Of a stretch of DNA of 64,000 nucleotides, positions 53,315 through 62,418 are shown piece after piece. The notes under the pieces are model-generated. The model saw nothing but the letters and a program-made list of their open reading frames with translations, was not told the origin of the DNA and ran no database searches. The DNA comes from Flavobacterium sp. MK4S-17 (GTDB taxonomy: Bacteria > Bacteroidota > Bacteroidia > Flavobacteriales > Flavobacteriaceae), in NCBI RefSeq assembly GCF_009848495.1, contig NZ_WWEP01000001.1, forward strand, positions 1 through 64,000, given 5' to 3'. A program made the position numbers and the translations under genes. Every line of letters starts with the position of its first letter. Position 1 is the stretch's first letter.

Positions 53315-55945
53315 TCAATTCCATTTATCAGGCTCTGCCCAAAGGGGCTTCGGCCTGCCTTTAAGGTAATAGTCAAACCATTCTTTTATGCGTACGGTCA
53401 GGTCTTGCCTGTTCCCATACCCGGAGAGCGTATGGCCTTCACCCGGATACAACAGCGCAGTATGTGTTTTTCCCTGCCGCCTTAACGAAAGGTGTAGGCT
53501 CATCAGCTGCGTATAAGGGACCTGCTGGTCGTCCTTGCCGCACCACGAGAGCAGGGGTGTATTGATCCCTGCCGAATTAAACAAAGGGGATGCCTGGTTA
53601 TATCCACGGGGATCCTCGTGGTAAGGCTTTCCTATCCTGAACTGCCCATATTCCATATGCCAGAAATTCGGCCGTTTGAACTCCGGCACCACAAAGTGGT
53701 AAAAAGAGGGGATGTCATTAATGGCAGCCCCACTGACAGCCACCGCAAACCTGCGGGAGCGTGTCAATATATAGTTGGTTTCATATCCGCCGAACGAGTG
53801 CCCGATAAGGCCGATCTTATCTTTATCAATGTCTGTCCTGGCCTCCAGGCTTTCCAAAGCCGCCTCCACACAGTCCAGCGCTGCCTCACCGGGGTTTGCG
53901 TCATTGCCTGTGAAAGAGATATCCGGCAAAAAGACAAAATAGCCGTCCATCATATAATTGGCCGGGTTGAACCCTGCACCATTGTCATAAGAGGGGCGTA
54001 TGAACTTCTGCATTTCCCATGCCTGCTTTTCATAGATATGCACAATCATCGGGTATTTTTTGTCCGGCCTGTATTGCTGCGGATAGTACAATATCCCGTC
54101 AAGGCGTTCCCCCTGGCTGCTGTAGTAGTTTACTTTTTCAGCCCTGAAAGGCTGCATATTGTAATACTGCTTATTGCTGCGGTAGCGTACTTTGGGAGCC
54201 CTACCCAAGCCGGCTATTTCAATGACCGGTGGGGTTTGGTAGTTCTGCCGTATATACACAAGGTTCTTTCCGTCGCTGTCAGTAACCCCGTGGGACAGCA
54301 TGTCATCAGTTTCAATAAACTTTTTAAATTTTCCCGATGCCAGCCTCATGCAATACGCCCCTGAAACGGAGCCGACCCTGAACAGCAACGGGCGGTCCAG
54401 CCTTACTGTCCCTACATAGGAGCCGTTATAGTTGCCCCTGGTATGCTGCTCCGCCAGCTGGGGAACGAGTCGGTACGGTTCCCCTTTCTCCCTGCCAAAA
54501 GTGATGCGCCTGGGCGCTTTGCCCGGTGTGATGCCCCACACGTCGTACTTATCATAAACCATTATTTCAGCATCTCCGGGGCTCCAGCCCATAACGCCAT
54601 AAGCCGGTGGCTCATCCGGCCAGTCAAAACTCTCTTTAAAGAGCGGAAAGGGTATACTCTTTGTCAGGTTGTAATGCGTGGCTGAGGCGAATTCGTAGGC
54701 CCACCAATCGCCGCCCCTGAAATAACTGAGGTACTTTCCGCCCGGGGAGATGCTCAGCTGCCCCGCAAACCCGCCGTCGTTAAGGAGCTGGCTGATCCTG
54801 CCCGTGCGCATATCCAGTATATGGTAGGTGCGTGGGGCGTACATGTTCGGGCTGGGTTCATTGCCATAAGGATCCCACAGCACCGCATAGGGATGGTTTC
54901 CGGCCAGCATCACGGAAGGGTATTGCTCACTGGTGAGCATTGCCGTAGTGTTTTCCACCGGTGCCCACACGGCCAGCTTGGGCATTTGCGTCCATTCCCT
55001 GACCGTAACCTTTGAAGGGTAAATGACCCTGTCAGCCGCGTTCCAGACTTCGGGCCCTTTGATGCTGTCGGCTATGGGTTCCGGTGCAATCTGGAAGTAC
55101 ACTTTTGAGGCATCACCGGATATAACTATAGGGCCGTAACCGGCTGTGATCGTTCCCCTGATAAGGCCGGGGTATGCATTAGGCTGAAGCGTGTAGCTTC
55201 GCCCTGTATCCATACGGTGCAGTATCAGCTCGCCAGTGTCATTGCCATTGACCTTGGCAGGCCCTAAAATATAAGCCAACGCATCTCCCTTATCCTGCCA
55301 TTGCAGTGACCGGCAGGAGGCAGTTCCCGAATAGATTTCCGTCTGGCTGAAATCATCCATATCCAGCACTATGATACACAGGTTTGCTTCCTGCTTTGCT
55401 GCTATGGCCAGCTTACCCGTGGCGCTATTATAACTGTAAGCCTCTACCGCTGGGAAGGTCAGTGAGATGCTGCCGTTCAAATTTTTGACACGTAGCGCCT
55501 TATTGCCATCAGAAGTATGCTTTGTAAAAAACAGCGCCTGCTTCCTCTCGGCAAAACCAAAGGCATCCGCCGGGAAGGCACTAACGGTCCTATTTTCCAG
55601 ATCCACCAGTGAAAGGCCGCTGTTGTCAAGGCAGGCAAACCAGCGCTCCCCATAAAAGCTGCCCGATCTCCCGCTAGGAAAATCAAGCTGCCGGGAGCCA
55701 TCGGCTTCGACCAGGAACAGCGTGTCCCCTGCTGGACCGTATGCCATGGAGTAAGTGAGCCATTTACCATTAGTGCTCATGCCCTGAAGGTTGAGCGCAC
55801 CCCATCCCGCAAATGGGTCATGGCCAGACTCCCGCGGAGCAGCCTGCCCAAAGACGAGCGCAGTACAAAGCACCAGCACACAACTGCAGGAATACCTGTA
55901 GAAGCCTTGTATCATGATTGCATTTAGCGCTTGCATTATAGTCAT
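53315..55945 (-). CDS. Secreted S9-family (prolyl-oligopeptidase-like) peptidase
   Basis: This 876-residue protein has an N-terminal membrane/signal segment (CSCVLVLCTALVFGQ). The N-terminal two-thirds form a beta-propeller-type domain with repeated blades (YPGLIRGTITAGYGPI, RTYHILDMRTGRISQLL). The C-terminal alpha/beta-hydrolase has the nucleophile in GLIGHSFGGYETNY, the Asp in CGKDDQQVPYTQ and the His in GEGHTLSG. It cleaves peptides in the periplasm. The ATG is 1 bp after the SusD stop; an alternative start lies at codon 11. Linked to the SusC-SusD pair, it probably digests an imported peptide. Confidence 0.88.
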   Translation of the reverse strand: MTIMQALNAIMIQGFYRYSCSCVLVLCTALVFGQAAPRESGHDPFAGWGALNLQGMSTNGKWLTYSMAYGPAGDTLFLVEADGSRQLDFPSGRSGSFYGERWFACLDNSGLSLVDLENRTVSAFPADAFGFAERKQALFFTKHTSDGNKALRVKNLNGSISLTFPAVEAYSYNSATGKLAIAAKQEANLCIIVLDMDDFSQTEIYSGTASCRSLQWQDKGDALAYILGPAKVNGNDTGELILHRMDTGRSYTLQPNAYPGLIRGTITAGYGPIVISGDASKVYFQIAPEPIADSIKGPEVWNAADRVIYPSKVTVREWTQMPKLAVWAPVENTTAMLTSEQYPSVMLAGNHPYAVLWDPYGNEPSPNMYAPRTYHILDMRTGRISQLLNDGGFAGQLSISPGGKYLSYFRGGDWWAYEFASATHYNLTKSIPFPLFKESFDWPDEPPAYGVMGWSPGDAEIMVYDKYDVWGITPGKAPRRITFGREKGEPYRLVPQLAEQHTRGNYNGSYVGTVRLDRPLLFRVGSVSGAYCMRLASGKFKKFIETDDMLSHGVTDSDGKNLVYIRQNYQTPPVIEIAGLGRAPKVRYRSNKQYYNMQPFRAEKVNYYSSQGERLDGILYYPQQYRPDKKYPMIVHIYEKQAWEMQKFIRPSYDNGAGFNPANYMMDGYFVFLPDISFTGNDANPGEAALDCVEAALESLEARTDIDKDKIGLIGHSFGGYETNYILTRSRRFAVAVSGAAINDIPSFYHFVVPEFKRPNFWHMEYGQFRIGKPYHEDPRGYNQASPLFNSAGINTPLLSWCGKDDQQVPYTQLMSLHLSLRRQGKTHTALLYPGEGHTLSGYGNRQDLTVRIKEWFDYYLKGRPKPLWAEPDKWN

Positions 55946-55946
55946 T

Positions 55947-57341
55947 TCAATAGCCGGGATTTTGTGAACCCAGGTTCGGGTTGGTGATTAGCTCATTTTC
56001 CGGGATGGGCAGCAGCGCATCGGTAGGCTGCCATCCGGGTTTCAGGGGATCCAGCGCCGCATCGAGGTTCGCTGTCCGCTTCAGGTCAAAAAACCGGTGT
56101 CCGAACTCGGTAAATAATTCTGTGCGGCGTTCCCGAAGGATCGCTTCCAGGATTTCAGAGGCACCGGACGCTTGTGTGTCATCGAGGCCGGCATGCTGGC
56201 GTACCCTGTTCAGGTCTTCCAGCGCACCAATAAGGTCACCCTGGCGCGCCCTCGCTTCGCTGCGGATCAGTATGACCTCAGCAAGCCGCAGCACCACAGA
56301 CATTTCAAGGGTGGCGCCTGTAGCTGCCCGCTCCTTGTACTTGTTGCTGTGGTACCATGGCCCGCCATCACCGGGAACCTCTTTTACCCAATGCACTTTC
56401 CTGAGGTCCCCATCCTCATACGCCTCCATGAGCTCCTGCCGAAGCGTGGCAAAAGAGGGTGGACCTGAAATAAAAATGAAGGTGGCACCTTCCGCAGTGT
56501 TTTGCCCTTCCGCCGCAGGTGAGAATTGCCAAATGGTAGCATTACTCTCCTTAAGAAAAGTAGTTTCAACAGGTTCCTCGCTGTACAGCGCCGTGTTGTT
56601 CAGCACCGCTGAGGCCATGTCCGCCGCTTCCTGCCACTGCCCACTGTAGAGGTAGACCCTTGCGAGCAGTGCCTGCGCGGCTGCCCTGTTAGGGCGTGTA
56701 CGGTCCTGGGTGATGTATTCTTCGGGGAGTAATGTTAGGGCCTGTTCAAGGTCCTGGGCAATCATTTGGTATACCTCCGGGGAAGGCATACGCTGCGCTA
56801 CCCTGTTGACACGGTAGTCGGTCGTGGTGATGTATGGGATATCCCCAAATACATTCAGCAGATAAAAATGCAGCAGCGCACGGCAAAAGAGCGCCTCTCC
56901 GATAAGCGGTTCCTTGTCAGCCTGGCTGATGGCCTGTGAAGCGGCTAACCCTTCCAACACGGCATTGGCACCGTATACCTGGTTGTAGGCGCCGGACCAC
57001 CACGAACCTACCTGCGAGGTGGACGGCAGTACGGCATTGTTATAGAAGGAGGCCGCAAAATAAGTTGATGCGCCATAATATTCCAGTTCATCAGCGTAGA
57101 GCCCCATGGCAGCGGAAAGCCCCTGTGCGGACCCGCTGAGCATACCTGAACTGCGCATTTTCGCATAAATTTCCGTTACGGCAGCGGTGGCTGTAGCTTT
57201 ATCCTCAAACACCATCGAAGCGGTCAGCTGCGATGAGGGGAGGTCCACCTCAATATAGTCCTCGCATCCTGCCGTCATGCAAAGGAGCAGCAGTGCGAGC
57301 ATATGTAAAGGCAGTGCCTTAAGTATAGTAAATCGTTTCAT
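55947..57341 (-). CDS. susD: SusD/RagB-type outer-membrane lipoprotein
   Basis: This 464-residue protein has a lipobox signal (MKRFTILKALPLHMLALLLL then CMTAGC), placing Cys26 at the start of the mature lipoprotein. SusD hallmarks follow: LIGEALFCRALLHFYLLNVF, NVFGDIPYITTTDY and a C-terminal SEARARQGDLIGALEDLNRV with the TPR-like helices. It binds substrate on the cell surface and feeds the TonB-dependent barrel. The gene is 10 bp downstream of susC and directly upstream of the S9 peptidase. No glycanase genes are adjacent, which is atypical for a polysaccharide locus and fits a peptide substrate. Confidence 0.93.
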   Translation of the reverse strand: MKRFTILKALPLHMLALLLLCMTAGCEDYIEVDLPSSQLTASMVFEDKATATAAVTEIYAKMRSSGMLSGSAQGLSAAMGLYADELEYYGASTYFAASFYNNAVLPSTSQVGSWWSGAYNQVYGANAVLEGLAASQAISQADKEPLIGEALFCRALLHFYLLNVFGDIPYITTTDYRVNRVAQRMPSPEVYQMIAQDLEQALTLLPEEYITQDRTRPNRAAAQALLARVYLYSGQWQEAADMASAVLNNTALYSEEPVETTFLKESNATIWQFSPAAEGQNTAEGATFIFISGPPSFATLRQELMEAYEDGDLRKVHWVKEVPGDGGPWYHSNKYKERAATGATLEMSVVLRLAEVILIRSEARARQGDLIGALEDLNRVRQHAGLDDTQASGASEILEAILRERRTELFTEFGHRFFDLKRTANLDAALDPLKPGWQPTDALLPIPENELITNPNLGSQNPGY

Positions 57342-57351
57342 CCTGTTTGTT

Positions 57352-60300
57352 TTAAAAAGTTAGCTGAATCCCCGTAGAAATAATTTTCAAAGGCGGCAGG
57401 TAGTTCAATCCCGCGAATTCGGGATCCCGGCCTTTATATCCTGTAATGGTCAAAAGGTTCTGCCCTTCGAGGAAGACCCTGCAGCCCAGCCTGGGCGTTA
57501 CATTCTTCGGCAGTGTATAGGACAGGGCTATGTTCTTCAGGCGGATAAAGGAAGCATCCGAAATAACCCCCGTACTGTTCATGAAACGGTTGAATGCCGT
57601 CACAGCCTCAGAGTCCGCGCCCGTTGTGAAGCGCTGGTACTGCCCGCCGCTTCCCGGAGATGTCCACCGGTCCATCACTGCAGCGGGCTGGTTGGCAAAT
57701 GTCCCCGGTGGCCCCGAGGACACTTTTTCGTTGTAATTGTCCTGGCTTACGAACTGGAAAAGGAAATCCAGGGTAATACCTTTGTAGGACAGGCTGTTGC
57801 TCACGCCGCCAAAAAACCTTGGGTTCAGGTCGCGTACCGCCTGGCGGTCATCCTCGCCCGTAAGAATGCCGTCCCCGTTAAAATCCCTGAACTGGTAAAG
57901 GCCGGTCTGGGGATCTATTCCCGTATACTCGTAAACCTTGCGGATGTTCAGGGGCTGGCCGATGACGTACAGATTCTCGTAAGAGGAGCCTTCAAGGTCA
58001 GGGAACGCTACCAGCCTGTTGCGCGCTATGGTCAAGTTGATGCCCGTGGACCATGTAAAGTCGGGTTTCTGGACATTAACGGTGGTCAGGGAAAATTCCC
58101 ATCCGCTGTTCTCTACCACCGCATCTAAATTGGCCTGTATGGAAGTAAAGCCGGTTGTTGCCGGTAAAGGCACCCCTACGAGCTGGCTTGATGACCTGTT
58201 GCGGAACCAGCCCGCCGAAAACAGTATCCGGTCCTTCAGCCAGCCAGTCTCAAGGCCTACCTCCAGTTTACGGTTGGTTTCCCATCCGTAGTCGGGATTG
58301 AAGAGCCTGGTCGGCTGCAGGCCGCTGCTCCCGCCGTAGGTATTGGGCGATACCGCATAACTGTCCAGGAACTGGTAATCCCCGATCTGGTCATTGCCGG
58401 TGGTGCCGTAACTGCCGCGCAGTTTTCCATAACTCAGTACTGTGCTGCCCGAGAGGAATTCCTCGGAAGAGAACAGCCATGCAGCACCCACAGCGCCAAA
58501 ATTGGCAAACCGCCTGCCCGGGCCAAACCGGCTTGAGCCATCCCTGCGCCCTGTCAGGTTCACGATGTAGCGCCTGTCCCAGTTCAGGTTTACCCTTGCA
58601 AATACCGCATTGTAGCGGTAGTCCGATTCGAGGTGCGAAGCCACATCCAATGACGTGGCGGCAGCAAGGTTGTAGATCAGGCTATTGCTGCTGAATCCAG
58701 TACCGGACTGCGCCAGCTGCGCGCCAGTGAGCTGCTGGAAAGTAGTACCTGCCAATGCTTCCAGCTTTAGTTTCTCCCATTGGCGCGTGTAGGCCAGCTG
58801 CGGCTCAATGATGTAGGACTGCCGTGAGGTAGTGGTGAGGTATAGTGTTGAAAACTCAGGGCCTATCCCATAGGCAGGGTCATAAATAGTATTGGGCATG
58901 GTGCGGTCCTCAAGATGGCGCGTGTCGGTAAAGCCGAAGCTGGAACGAAGGGTAAGCCCTTCCAGTACGGTATAGGAAAGGAGCGTATTGGCTATGAAAT
59001 CATGGGTGTCGGTGCGGAACTTTCCGTTGAATTCCCCCAACGGGTTGATCCAGGTACTACCTTCCCAGTTCAGGTTGCCCTCGCTGTCATAGAGTGCTGG
59101 CGCATTGGGCACCAGCATTGCGGCAATGGGGGTAGGGTCGAGGCCCGGCTGCTCGTTTTTCTGCGCCGTGTAGCCTGCGGTGGCATTTGCGGTAAACCTG
59201 CCGTCATCGGAGCGGTGGCTGACCTGCAGCCTTGCCCCGCCTTTGCCATAGCCGAAGTCCCCCGGGAATACGGTAGTTTCTTTATTGTAGGTACCGGTAA
59301 GCAGGAACTGCGTTTTCTCGGACCCGCCGCTTACCGAAGCCTGCAGGCTGGTAATATCGGCAGTCCCACCTAGAAGGACATCCTGCCAGTCGGTATAGCG
59401 GTTCCTGTCGTAGGTCCCGTTGACATCGAAATCCGCAGGGCCTATCGGTATCCCGTCATTGGCAAAGGCTTCCTCGCGCATTTGAATGTACTGCTCGGTA
59501 CTCAGCATATCCATAAATCCTGTTACACGCCCAAAGCCGCGGGAGTAGGTAGCCGAGACGGTGGTCTTACCAGCCTTGCCTTTTTTGGTAGTGATCAGCA
59601 CCACGCCATTGGCCCCCCGCGAGCCGTAGATGGCTGTAGCATCCGCATCCTTGAGCACCTCAATACTTTCTATTTCCGACGGGTTAATGCTGTTGAGCGG
59701 ACTAGTAGGGGCCGGCAGCACTGTGGAGGTCTGGCCGTTTCCGATGTTCTCGGAGGAATACGGAACCCCGTCAATGATATAAAGCGGCGCATTGCCGCCA
59801 TCCCGCAGGCTGTTCTGCCCACGAATCCTGATGTCAAAGCCGCCGCCGGCAACACCCGTCCCCTGCACAATATGCACCCCCGGCATCCTGCCCTGCATGG
59901 TCGCCAGCACATTGGTCACAGGCTGGCCTTCAATTTCCTTTGCTGTTATCCTGGAGATGCTTCCTGTACTTTCTTTTTGCCTGACATTGTAATAGCCGGC
60001 ATTGATTACTACTTCCCCAAGCTGCGTGGTGTTTTCTTCCAGCGTTACGTTGTGCACCGGTGCCGTTACAATAAGTTCCTTGTCCTTAAACCCTACAAAG
60101 GAAAATACCAGCGTATCACCAAGAGCTGCATTAATGCTGTACTGTCCCTTTTCGTCTGTGATAGTGGAAATAGATTTCCCTTTTACAAAAACGGTAACAC
60201 CGGGCAACGTACCGGCAGTGTCGGATACTGTACCCGAGACGGCTGACTGCCAGTAGGAAATAGTTATATTGTGACTAAGATAGTTGGCATGCATGTGGCT

Positions 60301-60363
60301 GCACCAGAGCAATAGCCCTAAAATAAAGGCAAAGCAGCCCTTATCCAATGAAATTATTTTCAT
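57352..60363 (-). CDS. susC: SusC/RagA-type TonB-dependent outer-membrane transporter
   Basis: This 1003-residue protein has an N-terminal signal-like segment, a carboxypeptidase-regulatory-like domain (SAVSGTVSDTAGTLPGVTVF) and the plug (GYYNVRQKESTGSISRITAK and RGQNSLRDGGNAPLYIIDGV). A 22-strand barrel of about 780 residues ends with LKIISTGIQLTF, a terminal Phe for barrel assembly. It forms a pedal-bin complex with SusD and imports large ligands with TonB energy. A plus-strand terminator just upstream of its start (60405-60446) suggests antisense regulation. Confidence 0.95.
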   Translation of the reverse strand: MKIISLDKGCFAFILGLLLWCSHMHANYLSHNITISYWQSAVSGTVSDTAGTLPGVTVFVKGKSISTITDEKGQYSINAALGDTLVFSFVGFKDKELIVTAPVHNVTLEENTTQLGEVVINAGYYNVRQKESTGSISRITAKEIEGQPVTNVLATMQGRMPGVHIVQGTGVAGGGFDIRIRGQNSLRDGGNAPLYIIDGVPYSSENIGNGQTSTVLPAPTSPLNSINPSEIESIEVLKDADATAIYGSRGANGVVLITTKKGKAGKTTVSATYSRGFGRVTGFMDMLSTEQYIQMREEAFANDGIPIGPADFDVNGTYDRNRYTDWQDVLLGGTADITSLQASVSGGSEKTQFLLTGTYNKETTVFPGDFGYGKGGARLQVSHRSDDGRFTANATAGYTAQKNEQPGLDPTPIAAMLVPNAPALYDSEGNLNWEGSTWINPLGEFNGKFRTDTHDFIANTLLSYTVLEGLTLRSSFGFTDTRHLEDRTMPNTIYDPAYGIGPEFSTLYLTTTSRQSYIIEPQLAYTRQWEKLKLEALAGTTFQQLTGAQLAQSGTGFSSNSLIYNLAAATSLDVASHLESDYRYNAVFARVNLNWDRRYIVNLTGRRDGSSRFGPGRRFANFGAVGAAWLFSSEEFLSGSTVLSYGKLRGSYGTTGNDQIGDYQFLDSYAVSPNTYGGSSGLQPTRLFNPDYGWETNRKLEVGLETGWLKDRILFSAGWFRNRSSSQLVGVPLPATTGFTSIQANLDAVVENSGWEFSLTTVNVQKPDFTWSTGINLTIARNRLVAFPDLEGSSYENLYVIGQPLNIRKVYEYTGIDPQTGLYQFRDFNGDGILTGEDDRQAVRDLNPRFFGGVSNSLSYKGITLDFLFQFVSQDNYNEKVSSGPPGTFANQPAAVMDRWTSPGSGGQYQRFTTGADSEAVTAFNRFMNSTGVISDASFIRLKNIALSYTLPKNVTPRLGCRVFLEGQNLLTITGYKGRDPEFAGLNYLPPLKIISTGIQLTF

Positions 60364-60404
60364 AATTTTGAATTGTTAAATGAAACGAAAGTTTTGTTAT
60401 CACG

Positions 60405-60446
60405 GCCTTCTGCAAGCACCGCCAAGTAATTGCAGAGGGCTTTTTA
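60405..60446 (+). terminator. Plus-strand intrinsic terminator in the susC leader
   Basis: GCCTTCTGCA (60405-60414) and TGCAGAGGGC (60431-60440) pair over 10 bp (one G-U), followed by TTTTTA. It is oriented against susC: no plus-strand protein gene ends here, so it would end a transcript antisense to the start of susC. A weak -7-like TAGATTTC at 60170 could be its promoter. Confidence 0.5.
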
Positions 60447-60723
60447 TTTGTGTTTGGTCCAATAGTTTACTGGTCTGTCATGGGCAAAAAAATGGTTTGT
60501 AGGTTAGTATTCAGGCTAGTTATTCTCTTTCCAATAGTTCCGGAGCCTTCTCCGGGTATTGCGGCATGAGTGGTGGGGTCCAAAGAATAAGGACCAGAGA
60601 AAGAAAAACAATGAATTTTCAAACACGCACCCATCATGTAGTATTGCTTAGCGCGACACCTGGGAAACATTGCTGAGAAGTAAGCTGAATAAAAATAAAA
60701 TAGAAAACCATCCCAAAAAAGGA

Positions 60724-60855
60724 GGCGTGGGTTTCAACTCAGCTTACTGCCTTCAAGGTACTGGTATACCCGCGCGCAAATAAGTGAGCCCACGCCATAT
60801 GGCGTGAGCATTTACACTTATCGTCCCGCGCGCTAAAATTACCAGTTTTTGAAGG
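60724..60855. repeat. Long imperfect inverted repeat with alternative pairing
   Basis: A cruciform centred at 60798/60799 is built from five blocks: CCTTCAA 60750-60756 with 60849-60855, ACTGGTA 60760-60766 with 60840-60846, GCGCGC 60772-60777 with 60828-60833, ATAAGTG 60780-60786 with 60815-60821, and a 16-bp perfect core CACGCCATATGGCGTG (60791-60806). The outer GGCGTGGG (60724-60731) can instead pair with CCCACGCC (60789-60796), so two folds compete. A further 10-bp inverted repeat (60679-60688 with 60739-60748) overlaps it. Function unknown: a regulatory RNA, recombination site or mobile-element end. Confidence 0.6.
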
Positions 60856-60930
60856 CGAGATTCCAAGCGAATGCTTCAATTATCTTAATAGAAGTATCGC
60901 AAATTTATTAAAACTAATCAAATATAGTGA

Positions 60931-60966
60931 ATTTTTTAAGTAATGCATATGCATTACTTAAAAAAT
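60931..60966. promoter_or_regulatory. 36-bp perfect palindrome upstream of the HTH gene
   Basis: Positions 60931-60966 read the same on both strands, centred between 60948 and 60949, with core TAAGTAATGCATATGCATTACTTA split across it. It ends 23 bp before the HTH start codon. A second 14-bp palindrome, TTGCCATATGGCAA (60983-60996), overlaps that start codon. Both are likely operators for the XRE protein, giving autoregulation. Confidence 0.65.
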
Positions 60967-60989
60967 ATTTAAAAACATGAAATTGCCAT

Positions 60990-61238
60990 ATGGCAACATT
61001 GAGAAAAGAGGACGAAATACTGAGGGATAATATTAAGTTAAGACTAAAAGAGTTAAGAGAAACACACGGAAAGACTAAAGCAGGTGTTTCTCAAAATGTT
61101 GATATTGATAGACAAAATTTTCAAGCTTGGGAAAAGTTAGATACTAATCGTGGTATGTCAATTTATTCAATTAATAGAGTTTGTAATGCTTTGGGAATAA
61201 CACTTAAAGAGTTTTTTGATTCTCCAATATTCAAATAG
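60990..61238 (+). CDS. XRE-family transcriptional regulator
   Basis: This 82-residue protein has one helix-turn-helix: TKAGVSQNVDIDRQNFQAWE (residues about 29-48) with the recognition helix, then RGMSIYSINRVCNALGITLK. The start codon lies inside a 14-bp palindrome and a 36-bp palindrome lies just upstream, so it probably represses itself. It heads the plus-strand genes at the right end of the window and likely controls the following nuclease/HEPN/desulfurase genes. Confidence 0.85.
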   Translation: MATLRKEDEILRDNIKLRLKELRETHGKTKAGVSQNVDIDRQNFQAWEKLDTNRGMSIYSINRVCNALGITLKEFFDSPIFK

Positions 61239-61263
61239 AATAGCTGCCATTTGGCAGCTATTA
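61239..61263 (+). terminator. Terminator after the XRE gene
   Basis: AATAGCTGCCA (from 61239) and TGGCAGCTATT (to 61262) form an 11-bp hairpin with a short loop, starting 1 bp after the stop codon and followed by ATTTTC. It separates the regulator from the nuclease gene and may act with the next hairpin at 61275. Confidence 0.65.
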
Positions 61264-61274
61264 TTTTCTCGTAG

Positions 61275-61305
61275 AAACACCTGTTTTTTCTCTGCAGGTG
61301 TTTTT
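61275..61305 (+). terminator. Second intrinsic terminator
   Basis: AAACACCTG (61275-61283) and CAGGTGTTT (61295-61303) pair perfectly with an 11-nt loop and run into TTTTT. It resembles the hairpin at 6071-6095. Together with 61239-61263 it gives tandem termination before the nuclease gene. Confidence 0.7.
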
Positions 61306-61361
61306 ACTTGTATTAATTACAATTAGGATTATTATTTTCGACTAGAAGAAATATGTTTTAA

Positions 61362-62402
61362 ATGGCAGTAGAAGATTCAAGAAAGCTTTTGAACGAATTC
61401 CTTGGGTTGTGGACTCTAGCGGTTGTAGAGGTAATGTCAATAGACCAATTTGTTGGCGTGGGTAATAAAGATACATTTTGTCAATGGGTTGAGACTAAAA
61501 CAAGATCTCTTGGTAGTATAAAGGGGCGTCCGGGCTCTATTAAATTTGGTATCTATGAACGAAAAGATCCCTCAAAAAAGCCGAAAAATTACAAAGGAGA
61601 TAACAGATATTCTTGGATAAAAGCCTATGGAGATAATGCAGAAATTGCTTTTAAAACAGCAAGAGAGGACGTGGTTAAAATAATAAATTTATCTTTCAAA
61701 GGTGAGTTTAGGGATATTGATGACATCCGTTTACCAGATATGTTTAAATGGAAAATCGCCTTTTTGTATTCAAATGAAAGACTCATTCCAATTTATAAAC
61801 GTGAAGTGCTGTTTAAGATTGCAAGACATTTTGGTATGATTACTACGAGAAGGACCAAAATATCAGAAATCCAAGAGCTAATGATTAATAATAAGCCGGC
61901 TGAGCTAAACGTCTATGAATATATGTGGCTGCTTTATAAAAGATTTGGACTAGAACTGGACGATGAGATAGTAAGCACTACGGGAAAGGCTCAAGGAAAG
62001 GGTGGCACAAAAGATAGAAATACTAATCGGCAGGAGCGAGGATCTTCTAAACCCTATACAGCTGAACAAAAACACAACATAATCCAACAAAAGCTTTACA
62101 GCAGACTTGTGGCTGAACATGGGGAAGAAAATGTAATTATGGAGCAAAATAGGGTAGATATAAAATTGTTTCATCTTAATTTCATCTGTTTTTATGAAGT
62201 AAAATCAGCATCTTTTGCTGCCGAATGTGTGAAACAGGCATTAGGTCAAATACTACTATATTCCATCAATGATACAGATTCAAGGCCGAAAAAACATATT
62301 GTTGTTGGGCAATATCCGCCGACAGAAATTGATTTAAAGTATATAAATTTTATAAAACAAAACCTGAAAGTTGAGTTTGATTATTTAGCTGTAGCTTTAT
62401 AG
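61362..62402 (+). CDS. PD-(D/E)XK nuclease-domain protein
   Basis: This 346-residue protein has an N-terminal domain with NRYSWIKAYGDNAEIAFKTA and KWKIAFLYSNERLIPIYKRE (about residues 80-150), which resembles the N-terminal DNA-recognition part of McrB-like proteins (weak). A linker (about 205-230) precedes a C-terminal nuclease-like core with RVDIKLF (D266) and FICFYEVKSASF (E279, K281), then AECVKQALGQILLYS: the D-x12-E-V-K pattern of the PD-(D/E)XK superfamily. It begins a plus-strand operon and is followed by a HEPN-like gene after 16 bp. A restriction or defence function is likely. Confidence 0.65.
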   Translation: MAVEDSRKLLNEFLGLWTLAVVEVMSIDQFVGVGNKDTFCQWVETKTRSLGSIKGRPGSIKFGIYERKDPSKKPKNYKGDNRYSWIKAYGDNAEIAFKTAREDVVKIINLSFKGEFRDIDDIRLPDMFKWKIAFLYSNERLIPIYKREVLFKIARHFGMITTRRTKISEIQELMINNKPAELNVYEYMWLLYKRFGLELDDEIVSTTGKAQGKGGTKDRNTNRQERGSSKPYTAEQKHNIIQQKLYSRLVAEHGEENVIMEQNRVDIKLFHLNFICFYEVKSASFAAECVKQALGQILLYSINDTDSRPKKHIVVGQYPPTEIDLKYINFIKQNLKVEFDYLAVAL

Positions 62403-62418
62403 TAAACCAAAAGTAACA

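Noticed and set aside
53618..54364. Plus-strand frame of 248 codons
   Set aside because: Antisense to the S9 peptidase, whose catalytic motifs are intact.
60724..60855. CRISPR repeat or integron attC site
   Set aside because: There is no repeated spacer unit, and the ends lack the GTTRRRY/RYYYAAC motifs of attC.
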